Of a stretch of DNA of 25,783 nucleotides, positions 8,801 to 15,217 are shown in pieces (position 1 is the stretch's first letter; every line of letters begins with the position of its first letter). The notes beneath the pieces were generated by a model, which saw nothing but the letters and a program-made list of their open reading frames with translations, had not been told where the DNA came from and did no database searches. The stretch is from assembly GCA_033765345.1 (NCBI GenBank), contig JANRIC010000028.1, positions 1 through 25,783 on the forward strand. The letters run 5' to 3'. The translations under genes were made by a program, and so were the position numbers. The DNA is from JANRIC01 sp033765345 (GTDB taxonomy: Bacteria; Bacteroidota; Bacteroidia; Cytophagales; Microscillaceae).

Positions 8801-10429
8801 GGGAGCGGGAGTTGCTCCGCTTACTCTAATAACAGGACTTACGGCGGTGTTGCCGCTACATACTATATTTCCATTTACAGGATCATATTCTAGGGTAATG
8901 GTGGGGCAAGGGGCTGAATACCAGGGTTCTTTGGCTCTTCCGTTGATTCCGTCGGCTATAAAATAGAATCCTCCATTGGGCAGGGGCAAAATTTCCCCAT
9001 AACTTCCACTGAGTGCGCCTCCCACTCCGGCTATGGGATTGGTCTGCCCTGCTACTTTAGCAGATGCAAAACTATAATAAAGTCCGGTGACATTGGTAGA
9101 AGGGTTATGAAAATAAATATAGCCGTTGTTGGCATAAAGCGGGCTGGGATTAATATTTCTTACATAAAAATAAACTATCCCACCGACATTGGTGATATAA
9201 TTGGGAAATGAAGATCCTGATACAATATTGGCCACCAGGTGAGTGCCTGCTGCCGTTCCATCACTTTTGAACAACTCAACTCCAACCCCAGAGCTATCTG
9301 CGGCAAAGAACAAAGTACCGTTGATATCTGCCAAATTATGAGGTTTTGAGGAATTAGCTCCGGGATAAATGTCGTCAACTCTTGAAGCTGTAATACCGTC
9401 ATAAGCCCAAAGTTCAGCACCAAAGGTAGCATCTGTGGCAACAAAATAAAGCTTATTTCCTGAGATTACCGGAGGGATGGTATCAACCAGAGCGGCTGTG
9501 CCTAGGTTGATGGAATTGGTGCCGGCTGAGGTGCCATTACTAGCCCATAAGCCATAAGGAGCACCGGGTTTTGATTCGTCTAAGGCAAAAAACACACAAG
9601 AGTTGTTGAATGCTCTGAGATATTTTGGGTCGGAGCCGTCTACAGTTTTTAGGTTTCTGACCAGGGATACTACTCCAAGCGGGCTACGTACCCATAGCTC
9701 CCGATCCAAACCTGCACTCCCTGCTCCCGGGCTGGCAGAGTTGTCTGCTGTAAAAAACAGATAATCCGATCCGCCGATATTTACGTTGGTCAGGCTTTCG
9801 GGAAAAGATCCCAGGCTACCATTGGTATTGATATTGGCATCCTTTACTGTGCCTGCTGCGGTGCCGTCACTTCGCCAGAGTTCAGAGCCGTCCGTACTGT
9901 TACGAGCGGCAAAAAACAACAAATTATTGGATACAGTTAGAAAGCGAGCCTGGCTATCTCCGCCGGGGAAGATATTGAGTACTACCTGAGTTCCGGCTAG
10001 GGTGACATTACTTACCCATAGCGTACCTGTGGTTGAGACACCATCATTGGCGAAAAAATAAAATTTATTTTGATAATTGGTAAATTCTCTGGGAAAGGAG
10101 CTGTTACCGTTAGAAATATCCCGGATAAGCAGCGTCGTAGTAGGTGTGCCTGGGTAGGCGGTTCTCAAAGGTTCAAGACCTAATGAAAAATTATTTCTAA
10201 TGGCTACGAATACTGGAATACTTGTGGTTGGGCTACTTTTATAGAGAAAGAGGTTTCCAGGTTCGCTTGATTGCCCCTGAAGAAAAACATCCATCAACAC
10301 TGGAGGTTGATTGGGTGCCTGGGCATATATCTTACTGCCAAAAGATAAACACAGCAGCAAGAGCATCTGGGTATATTGCCGATTTATTTGTAGTCTGTAT
10401 CTGGATTTATTGCCAATTTTGAGAAACAT
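2888..10429 (-). CDS. Giant T9SS type B surface protein (SprB/adhesin-like) with ELW, NHL and PKD-like repeats
   Basis: A 2513-residue secreted protein. A signal peptide (residues 1 to about 36, ending SKIYAQ) is followed by ELWxxDGTxxGT-type repeats (about 60-500; for example ELWRSDGTAAGT near 183 and ELFKSDGTAAGT near 388). Next come an Ig-like segment (about 500-620), six NHL repeats with IYVAD.xNHxIR cores (about 655-970), and two Ig-like domains (about 975-1150). Then about 12 consecutive PKD-like repeats of about 82 residues (about 1152-2155) are followed by three further Ig/SprB-like domains (about 2156-2412). A gliding-motility-associated type B CTD (about 2413-2513) has the motif FVPNVFSPNGDSRNDRL, then IFDRLGQL and GWDGTYNNK. 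Type B CTDs direct T9SS export across the outer membrane and surface attachment. No catalytic domain is visible, so an adhesin, gliding or matrix role is inferred. The downstream PorP/SprF-OmpA gene is the likely partner. Confidence 0.93.
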   Translation of the reverse strand: MFLKIGNKSRYRLQINRQYTQMLLLLCLSFGSKIYAQAPNQPPVLMDVFLQGQSSEPGNLFLYKSSPTTSIPVFVAIRNNFSLGLEPLRTAYPGTPTTTLLIRDISNGNSSFPREFTNYQNKFYFFANDGVSTTGTLWVSNVTLAGTQVVLNIFPGGDSQARFLTVSNNLLFFAARNSTDGSELWRSDGTAAGTVKDANINTNGSLGSFPESLTNVNIGGSDYLFFTADNSASPGAGSAGLDRELWVRSPLGVVSLVRNLKTVDGSDPKYLRAFNNSCVFFALDESKPGAPYGLWASNGTSAGTNSINLGTAALVDTIPPVISGNKLYFVATDATFGAELWAYDGITASRVDDIYPGANSSKPHNLADINGTLFFAADSSGVGVELFKSDGTAAGTHLVANIVSGSSFPNYITNVGGIVYFYVRNINPSPLYANNGYIYFHNPSTNVTGLYYSFASAKVAGQTNPIAGVGGALSGSYGEILPLPNGGFYFIADGINGRAKEPWYSAPCPTITLEYDPVNGNIVCSGNTAVSPVIRVSGATPAPSFDICPNLDNNCFTSSNPANLVIDPATGVINPSASVEGSYVITYDYDDGSCSTVSTVSITIQATVTADLLVEPVAGRQGVTGRTNADLLNSTFDFGALNTPQGSPLNDGSNNLTFSPDGTKIYVADEQNHCIRQLDLTNNAVTTLAGDVNGISGSNDGVGNAARFTRPTGIDTDDFGIIYVADKGNNLIRRIDPTTATVTTIAGEIGGGDQDSTDARKALFQSPNDLAVDNNGNIYVADRNNHKVRKITPAGNVTTLAGQPNQPFPSFGLVDSNTPSQVRFYYPSGIDVDDAGNVYVADQFNHRIRVIQPSGATTTFAGGLPSDGSSPIGPKSRQDVEGALNTARFFYPLDVHIAPSGRIYVADRGNHKIKAMEGGIVETYAGSYIDVDGSYFEGPAGNAEFAFPNGVVSDLSGQVYVIDRRNSMIRRTIVNNPAGVITGGGTYCAYSNPTVTLTLSDYNGAPDVSRIIRWERISQAGDTTTFPGNTATLNDTGFPLSPQTYTYRAIVNIGTCGQLPSETVSVEIAAPDLPVINSAPVCLTAPTVNVTLVASGALDGEYRWYDASGTTLLGTNDTLVVSIADTTDYLVSILKGTCETPRVSHKAIVIPLPTPTVNTVAPVCVGDVITYNTPIRSGATYSWAINGNGSFVGGSTSNSVQVRWHTVGGGTIQVSETINGCAGISALENLSIRPIPSPAIIGSGTACASDTTLYSVNNTGNNFNWTALGGTIVGSNTLDNVRVIWTAAGTGQLILRETIAATGCFYEDTLSVNINAKPAPVATGALSVCTGDTPAPYAVPNTGNTFLWSVNNGTIVGPNNQNTVTVTWGAAGSGSLIIQETIPSSGCINSDTLNITINPEPNPVISGTATLCNSDTLVYRVTNTGNNYSWSVTNGFIQGSNTLDSVVVIWNGSAAGQVRVRETIAATACFDDDTLDVIINALPTPAITGNNNVCFGNTYTYRTNATGNTFNWTATNGLIVGNADRDSVTVTWNGVSSGQLRLRETVVATGCFAENTFNITINPLPAPVIAGQDSVCIQDIENYTVAPSSNTFNWIVTGGTLTSGGNTNNATIQWTSAGTGQVIIEETSTALGCIQRDTLNIVVNPFPTPVITGNDTLCQGQTSIYNVLPVAGHTYNWTVANGLIISGQGTAALTVQWNNSGVGQVLVRETITATGCFLDNALAIFIQPQPVPVITGNATVCLNATHTYSIINTGNTYNWSVSNGTIIGNNTLDNVTVQWTGPDPGQLVITETVAATGCLNRDTLQVTINPTPNPVISGNSTVCQSQTENYQVTNTGNAYLWTVTNGTIVGSNTADNIGIIWNTSGQIIIRETILATGCFREDTLNVIVNPIPQTLIAGSDTVCTGTIVGYRIPANTGRTYLWAADNGTIVGSSTSDTVTVNWTGTGVGQLRIQETITASGCIHADTLDITIINQPNTDITGPTTLCAGDTATYQASGAPAGFTYLYTWTVQGGSILSGQNTQQVQIAWNSTPSGVEYVLVDIQVQGSTCTASTPLPSGPGDMGFVVVNPLPNPVINSATGLGDVCQFSTHQYGTSNDPANTYSWTVSGGNIISGGGTAQITVEWLTQGQGMITLNQTITATGCTQDAAPINVNILTSPGVPTTEDRNLCADGTANLYATEPTASQFNWYDVATGGTPLATTGTGTPYTTNTLNIAGSPYTFYVSGLNAAGCEGPRAPIQVTVDPSVSLQINELLLINVETCNNDTSGVLEVEIVQGNSPYTYNVSKDGAPYSSGSLPFGSDTLRLTALGIGTYVIDVVDDGGCTGSGTFTIISAPKYISGQTITSDTLIAEGESITLRANALDAMTFEWRDSLNNVLGTDSLLTITPPVSATYSVLITNDKGCDTTLSVRVDVVPLKIFVPNVFSPNGDSRNDRLQVYGTGIKSIQLRIFDRLGQLLFESNQWIEGANFDDTIGWDGTYNNKLQQNGNYVWSLNGFFINDQPFKKTGSVILMR
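3960..6975 (-). repeat. About 12 tandem PKD-like repeats inside the giant protein gene
   Basis: Each unit of about 82 codons reads roughly P-x-P-x-I-x-G-x-x-x-V-C, a YxWxVxNGxIxG core, VxWxxxGxGQ, RETIAATGC and DTLxVxINP. The two cysteines per unit, near the start and in the TGC motif, recur in almost every copy and could form one disulfide per domain. The units resemble PKD_6-type domains. Neighbouring copies share phrases such as TNGTIVGSNT, which suggests internal duplication. The last two copies, nearest the C-terminus, are more divergent. Confidence 0.85.
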
Positions 10430-10618
10430 AATTCATTATAGTTTTAGCTAAGAGGCCTAATTTATGTTCATGTATACGGTGAAATGTATAAAGGTAACAT
10501 TTTTTAAGACCGGGTTCACAAACAAAAACAGGGCTTTCACACAATTTAAGGTCTTATTAACGATAGGAAGAAATTTAAATTTGTTATTCAAGGATAAATC
10601 TTACTCAACTGAATTGCT
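10430..10618. other. Intergenic region upstream of the giant surface-protein gene
   Basis: 189 bp of AT-rich sequence between the J-domain gene stop (10619) and the start of the giant protein gene (10429), both on the minus strand. It should hold the promoter of the surface-protein operon. The best match I find is TACATTTC (plus-strand 10481-10488), one base off the TAnnTTTG consensus and without a well-spaced TTTG, so I do not call a promoter. Confidence 0.4.
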
Positions 10619-11500
10619 TTAAGGGCAATCAGGGAGGCTTTCGTCATCAAAATCCAGGTATCCAAATTGTTGGGCAGCTTTGAGATTATCGCAAATATCG
10701 GCGTATTTTTTTTCAGATTTAATTTTAGACAATCCTAGATAATAATAATACTCTCCCTTAGGTTCAGGAAGGTTGATTGCTTTTTCAAATTCAATAATTG
10801 CTTTGTCAAAATCATATAAATGAAAATAACATTTACCTATTTTATAATGAATCTCAGCAGGAGGCGTTTTCATTTTTTGGATGACAAACTCATAATCGCC
10901 CAATGCCATCACATAATTTTGATATTTTTCGGAATTGATTTTTGCTCTTAGAATATGTGCTTCCAAGTGATTAGGTTGATATTCAAATACATATCCGATT
11001 TTGACTAAAGATGCCCGGTATTTTTCTTTTTCAAAAAAGTCGAGGGCTTCCTGGTAATGGTTGTTTGCGGTCAGTTGGGTAATATATCTGTAAAAAAATA
11101 ATCCAAGAACTGTGGTACACAATAAAAATATGCCAGCGAAGATTTTGATCTTAAATTTTAGGGAATTTGACACATAGTTTGCTGGGTCATAAGTATTGAC
11201 ATAAGGTTCGTAGTGGGTATTGGTTTTGGGAGGATTTGTAGAATATGTGTTGTTTTGGTATTGTTGGTAATGATAAGGGCTGATTTTCAGGAGTTCGAGT
11301 CCTAGGTCATAATTTTGTTTTTTGGTGGCATCCGAAAGAACCTTATAGGCTTCGTTAATTTGTTTGAAGCGTTCTTCAGCCGTTGTACTTCCTGGGTTGT
11401 GATCAGGATGGTATTTCATGGCCAACTTTTTATAAGCTGCTTTGATAGCCTGCTTATCGGCATTGCGGTCAAGTTCCAGTATTTCATAATAAGTAGGCAT
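10619..11500 (-). CDS. Membrane-anchored J-domain (DnaJ-like) protein with TPR repeats
   Basis: A 293-residue protein. Residues 2-66 form a J domain: YYEILELDRNADKQAIKAAY, the catalytic HPD tripeptide at 31-33, and RFKQINEAYKVLSD. This domain should stimulate the ATPase of an Hsp70/DnaK partner. After a polar, Asn/Tyr-rich linker, residues about 118-137 form a single transmembrane helix (FAGIFLLCTTVLGLFFY). The C-terminal half (about 142-285) is helical with TPR-like repeats such as IHYKIGKCYFHLYDFDKAI and YYYLGLSKIKSEKKY. There is no Gly/Phe or zinc-finger domain, so it is not DnaJ itself but a specialised class C J protein. It lies 74 bp downstream of dprA on the same strand and may be cotranscribed. 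Client and topology are unknown; the J domain is probably cytoplasmic. Confidence 0.88.
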   Translation of the reverse strand: MPTYYEILELDRNADKQAIKAAYKKLAMKYHPDHNPGSTTAEERFKQINEAYKVLSDATKKQNYDLGLELLKISPYHYQQYQNNTYSTNPPKTNTHYEPYVNTYDPANYVSNSLKFKIKIFAGIFLLCTTVLGLFFYRYITQLTANNHYQEALDFFEKEKYRASLVKIGYVFEYQPNHLEAHILRAKINSEKYQNYVMALGDYEFVIQKMKTPPAEIHYKIGKCYFHLYDFDKAIIEFEKAINLPEPKGEYYYYLGLSKIKSEKKYADICDNLKAAQQFGYLDFDDESLPDCP

Positions 11501-11574
11501 ACAAACTTTCAGGACTAATCAGTATAATATTACACAGATAATTTTTAATAGAGAAACACTTCGTCTTTGTTTGC

Positions 11575-12693
11575 TTAATTTAGCACAAATTTTTTTCCTG
11601 GCAAGGCTTGAATCAGCCCTAAAAGTTCAAGATTCATCAATCGAGCCTGAATCTGAGCAATAGGTGTTTGCAATTTATAACTAAGTTCATCAATACGCAT
11701 TCCTTCGTTTTGTTTTTCCTGCAGACATAGTATAATTTGTCGGTCAGGCTCATCGAGGTCTATTTTTTCAAAATTCAGGGTTTGTTGTCGCCCCGGTTTA
11801 TCGTTCTGAACGTCCCAATTCATCATATAAATTAAATCCTCTACAGAGCTGATCAAATTTGCTTTATGATTTTTAATCAGCCAGTTACATCCCTGTGAGG
11901 TTTTAGAGTTTATATTTCCAGGTATGGCAAATACGTCTTTATGGTATCCATTGGCAATCTCAGCCGTAATCAGCGCACCGCCTTTTTCTTTGGCTTCGAC
12001 TACCACTACGGCATCTGCCAATCCGGCAATAATTCGATTCCGAGCTGGGAATCGCACTGCGTCCGGTTTGGTGCCAAAGCAGCTTTCTGTCAGTAAACCT
12101 CCGGCGTGTAGCATTTGTTGTGCTGTATTTTTATGGACTGAGGGATAGATAATGTCTATTCCGCTTGCCATTACGCCAACAGTGGGTAGTTCGTTTTTTA
12201 GGCTGGCACGATGGGCTGCTATATCTATCCCATAGGCCAAGCCACTGACGATCAGTACTTTGTGTTTCTGTAAATCGGCTACCAGTTCCTCAGTGATATT
12301 TTTCCCATAGTTGCTGGCATCTCTTGTACCCACAATAGCTACACTTTTTTCGGGGTTGAGGCTTGTATTTCCCTGGTAGTACAAAATCAAAGGGGAATCA
12401 TGAATATCTTTGAGTCTTTGCGGATAATCTTTCTGATAAAAGCACAATATCTGAACGGATTCTTTTTCGGCTTTTTGCAAAATTTTTTCAGCTTCTTCCA
12501 GGGCTTCTTTCTGGTGATCCATAATCAGTTGAGCGGTGTGCATACCTATTTGAGGGATTCGGAGCAATTTAGATTTAGCAGTTTTAAAAACTGCCTCTGC
12601 CGAACCGCAATAACTAATCAGTTGCTTGGCCGTAACTGCTCCGATACGATCAATCAGACTCAAGGCAACTTCAAAAAACGGTGAAGTATTCAT
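11575..12693 (-). CDS. dprA: DNA-processing protein DprA (Smf)
   Basis: A 372-residue DprA/Smf protein, of typical length. The N-terminal helix-hairpin-helix-like region (about 8-60) contains IDRIGAVTAKQLI and LRIPQIGMHTAQLI. The Rossmann-fold DprA domain (about 75-285) has VAIVGTRDASNYGKNITEEL, IVSGLAYGIDIAAH, FPARNRIIAGLADAVVVVEA and KGGALITAEIA, the family signatures for single-stranded DNA binding. A C-terminal winged-helix domain (about 305-372, ending MNLELLGLIQALPGKKFVLN) is also present. DprA binds incoming single-stranded DNA during natural transformation and loads RecA; it is widespread even in bacteria not known to be competent. It sits between a small hypothetical gene (56 bp upstream) and a J-domain protein gene on the same strand. 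Confidence 0.96.
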   Translation of the reverse strand: MNTSPFFEVALSLIDRIGAVTAKQLISYCGSAEAVFKTAKSKLLRIPQIGMHTAQLIMDHQKEALEEAEKILQKAEKESVQILCFYQKDYPQRLKDIHDSPLILYYQGNTSLNPEKSVAIVGTRDASNYGKNITEELVADLQKHKVLIVSGLAYGIDIAAHRASLKNELPTVGVMASGIDIIYPSVHKNTAQQMLHAGGLLTESCFGTKPDAVRFPARNRIIAGLADAVVVVEAKEKGGALITAEIANGYHKDVFAIPGNINSKTSQGCNWLIKNHKANLISSVEDLIYMMNWDVQNDKPGRQQTLNFEKIDLDEPDRQIILCLQEKQNEGMRIDELSYKLQTPIAQIQARLMNLELLGLIQALPGKKFVLN

Positions 12694-12749
12694 GAAAGTT
12701 TTTGCTGATTAAGGTTAAGTTTGACCTGAAATACATGTGAATAGCTTTA

Positions 12750-13193
12750 TTAAGCTTCTGGCATCAGTTTAATTTTAAATATTTTAAACTGGCTTTTTTC
12801 TTTATCATAATAAAACTTGTGCAATATATCAAAAATATCGTTTCCTCTAAACCAGGAGATTTGTATTTTATCATCCGATTTGAGGTCTTTCCACTCGATG
12901 GCATAGATTTCCAGGTGTTTTTTGTATTCCTGGATATAGTGAATTATTTCCTGAAGAATGAGTACTTTGCTTCTTCCCTGCACGGAATGAAAAAGAAATT
13001 TTTGATTATGTTCTTGGTTAATAGTGATCAAATCCAGGCGAATTTTAGAAGAATTTGCTTCGTCCAAGCCTCCTACCAAACTATAATCAAAATAGAGTTG
13101 AGTATCATCCAATAATTTCTTAATTTGGTTTTCCAAATCAATTTCTTCCAGGAGCACCTCAGTGGGTTGTTGAATTGCATTTTGTCGAGCCAT
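12750..13193 (-). CDS. Hypothetical protein, 147 residues
   Basis: I do not recognise this protein. It is a soluble, charged protein without a signal peptide or transmembrane segment. It begins with a Gln-rich stretch, then an acidic helix (VLLEEIDLENQIKKLLDD), a central beta-rich part containing KIRLDLITINQEHNQKFLFH, an amphipathic helix (VLILQEIIHYIQEYKKHL) and a Lys-rich C-terminus. The start was set at the ATG at 13193; a TTG five codons upstream is in frame but is not needed. It is the first gene of a minus-strand run with dprA and the J-domain gene. It may be real because the ORF is intact and its spacing to dprA (56 bp) looks operonic, but no function can be assigned. Confidence 0.6.
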   Translation of the reverse strand: MARQNAIQQPTEVLLEEIDLENQIKKLLDDTQLYFDYSLVGGLDEANSSKIRLDLITINQEHNQKFLFHSVQGRSKVLILQEIIHYIQEYKKHLEIYAIEWKDLKSDDKIQISWFRGNDIFDILHKFYYDKEKSQFKIFKIKLMPEA

Positions 13194-13323
13194 GCTTGAT
13201 TGTATCAAATTAAATTAAAACTTGTATCTTTATCAGTTCTATATAGGACAAGTTTGACAAACCATTTTTTCAATAGGCTACTAAGGTAATAAATTTATAT
13301 GGAAGATTAAAACATTTTATCCC

Positions 13324-14775
13324 GTGCAAAAAATACAAAATTATATTGGTGGGCAGCTCGTCCCGCCTTTGTCTGGTAATTATCTAGACAATTACAACCC
13401 GGCTACGGGCGAAATATTTGCGCAAATCCCCGACTCAGACGAAAGGGACGTGCAACTAGCCGTAGAATCTGCCCAAAAAGCCTTCGCAGAATGGTCGCTT
13501 TCTCCAGTAGAAGAACGCTCCAATATGCTCAATCATCTCGGCAGCTTGATTCTCAAAAAACTCAATGAATTGGCTCTGGCAGAATGTAACGACAATGGCA
13601 AATCGCTCTTTTTTGCCAAACAGGTTGATATTCCCAGGGCGGCTAAAAATTTTAAATTCTATGCCACAGCGATTCTGCACTTCTCCAATCAGGCACATAT
13701 CATGGAAAATAACGCCGTGAATTATACCCGCAACGACCCTATGGGTATTGTAGGCTGTATTTCGCCCTGGAATTTACCCTTATATCTTTTTACCTGGAAG
13801 ATCGCCCCCGCACTTGCTGCTGGCAATTGTGTGATTGCCAAACCCTCAGAGATTACCCCTCTGACTGCTTTTTTACTTTCTGAAATTTGCCGCGAAGCCG
13901 AACTACCGCCAGGGGTACTCAACATCGTTCACGGGTTGGGAAGCAAAGCCGGTGCTGCCATTGTCGCACATCCGGAGATTAAAGCCATTTCCTTCACGGG
14001 TGGTACCAAAACCGGAGAGTCTATCGCCCGAACGGCAGCCCCTATGTTCAAAAAACTTTCCCTGGAACTAGGCGGTAAAAATCCAAATATCATCTTTGCA
14101 GATTCTAATTATGAAGAAATGCTCAAAACCACGCTTCGATCTTCCTTTGACAATCAAGGGCAAATCTGCCTTTGCGGCTCAAGGATTTTCGTAGAAAGAC
14201 CCATCTATGAAAAATTCAAACATGATTTTGTACAACGTACACAAGCGTTGATCATCGGTGACCCGCTCAAAACGGATACCTACCTGGGTGCCCTCGTATC
14301 AGAAGCCCACCTGCAAAAAGTATTGTCTTATGTAGCACTAGCCAAGGAAGAAGGCGGTCATATCCTGACCGGTGGAAAACGCATCTATCTCGAGGGAAGA
14401 TGTGCAGGGGGGTATTTTATGGAGCCTACGATCATTGAAAATCTAAGTTATGATTGTCGTACCAATCAGGAGGAAATATTTGGTCCTGTGGTCACCCTGA
14501 TGCCTTTTGATACCGAAGAAGAAGTGATTAAATATGCCAATAGCGTCCGTTATGGATTAGCTGCCAGTATCTGGACCAATGACATCAACCGATCAAGCCG
14601 GGTGGCTCAACAACTACAATCGGGCATCGTATGGGTAAATTGCTGGATGTTGCGTGATTTGAGAACGCCCTTCGGAGGCATGAAGGATTCGGGCGTTGGG
14701 CGAGAAGGCGGTTTTGAAGCCATTAAGTTTTTTACAGAAGCAAAAAATGTCTGCGTGAAAATTCAATCCTTATGA
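13324..14775 (+). CDS. Aldehyde dehydrogenase, 2-aminomuconate/2-hydroxymuconate semialdehyde type
   Basis: A 483-residue NAD(P)-dependent aldehyde dehydrogenase. The substrate-binding and Rossmann motifs GIVGCISPWNLPLYLFTWKI and AISFTGGTKTGESIA are present. The general base is E248 in LELGGKNP, and the catalytic cysteine is C282 in NQGQICLCGSR, followed by EEIFGPVVTLMPF. The C-terminal signature NCWMLRDLRTPFGGMKDSG is characteristic of the 2-aminomuconic/2-hydroxymuconic semialdehyde dehydrogenase branch (ALDH8-like). Such enzymes oxidise ring-cleavage semialdehydes in tryptophan (kynurenine) or catechol degradation. Substrate assignment is inferred from this signature; no other kynurenine or meta-cleavage gene is in the window. 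The start is GTG: it gives the usual N-terminus (QKIQNYIGGQLVPP), and the nearest upstream ATG runs into a stop within four codons. It overlaps the next gene by 4 bp (ATGA). Confidence 0.92.
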   Translation: MQKIQNYIGGQLVPPLSGNYLDNYNPATGEIFAQIPDSDERDVQLAVESAQKAFAEWSLSPVEERSNMLNHLGSLILKKLNELALAECNDNGKSLFFAKQVDIPRAAKNFKFYATAILHFSNQAHIMENNAVNYTRNDPMGIVGCISPWNLPLYLFTWKIAPALAAGNCVIAKPSEITPLTAFLLSEICREAELPPGVLNIVHGLGSKAGAAIVAHPEIKAISFTGGTKTGESIARTAAPMFKKLSLELGGKNPNIIFADSNYEEMLKTTLRSSFDNQGQICLCGSRIFVERPIYEKFKHDFVQRTQALIIGDPLKTDTYLGALVSEAHLQKVLSYVALAKEEGGHILTGGKRIYLEGRCAGGYFMEPTIIENLSYDCRTNQEEIFGPVVTLMPFDTEEEVIKYANSVRYGLAASIWTNDINRSSRVAQQLQSGIVWVNCWMLRDLRTPFGGMKDSGVGREGGFEAIKFFTEAKNVCVKIQSL

Positions 14776-15212
14776 AAAAAGTCAAAATATTATTTTTCTT
14801 AACCTGTTGCTTGGCAATTTCTCAGATCAATCAAGCCCAAACTTCTACGATGATACCTCCACAAAAAAACACTGATATGAATGATCAAAACTGCTTTACA
14901 CCCGAAAATTTCTCCCAAGTAAAAGCTTATATCCTGGAGCGGATTTTATACTCAGGTGCTGGTAAATTTTATGTGGAGTATCCTCCTGACCCCAATGCCC
15001 AACACGACGGTATCAAACGCCCCTCGGCGCATCCGGAAAATGTATATGATATTTTTTATGAGAATACCTCCGATCAGATTGTTTTTAAAAATGCACAAAA
15101 AACCTTTGTTTTTCGGGATCAAGAAGGATTGATGCAGGTTGAAAGCTTAAGTAAGCAAGAGCAGGTGCTGGCACTGAATATCTTCTGTCATTTGTTAAAT
15201 CAAAGCAAATAA
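14772..15212 (+). CDS. Small secreted/periplasmic hypothetical protein
   Basis: A 146-residue protein with a clear signal peptide (residues 1 to about 22, KKVKILFFLTCCLAISQINQ, cleavage near QAQ). The mature part starts with a Thr/Pro/Lys-rich stretch and then a compact domain containing ENFSQVKAYILERILYSGAG, YPPDPNAQHDGIKRPSAHPE and FKNAQKTFVFRDQEG. I recognise no family. Its ATG overlaps the TGA of the aldehyde dehydrogenase (ATGA), so it is probably translationally coupled to it and cotranscribed. It ends 5 bp from the convergent cytochrome gene. A functional link with the dehydrogenase is suggested only by the coupling; an exported protein and a cytosolic enzyme act in different compartments. 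Confidence 0.7.
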   Translation: MKKVKILFFLTCCLAISQINQAQTSTMIPPQKNTDMNDQNCFTPENFSQVKAYILERILYSGAGKFYVEYPPDPNAQHDGIKRPSAHPENVYDIFYENTSDQIVFKNAQKTFVFRDQEGLMQVESLSKQEQVLALNIFCHLLNQSK

Positions 15213-15217
15213 ATTAT

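Noticed and set aside
3407..10422. Many plus-strand ORFs antisense to the giant surface-protein gene
   Set aside because: They are short, follow the repeat period of the minus-strand gene, and encode no recognisable domains. They are shadows of its codon usage.
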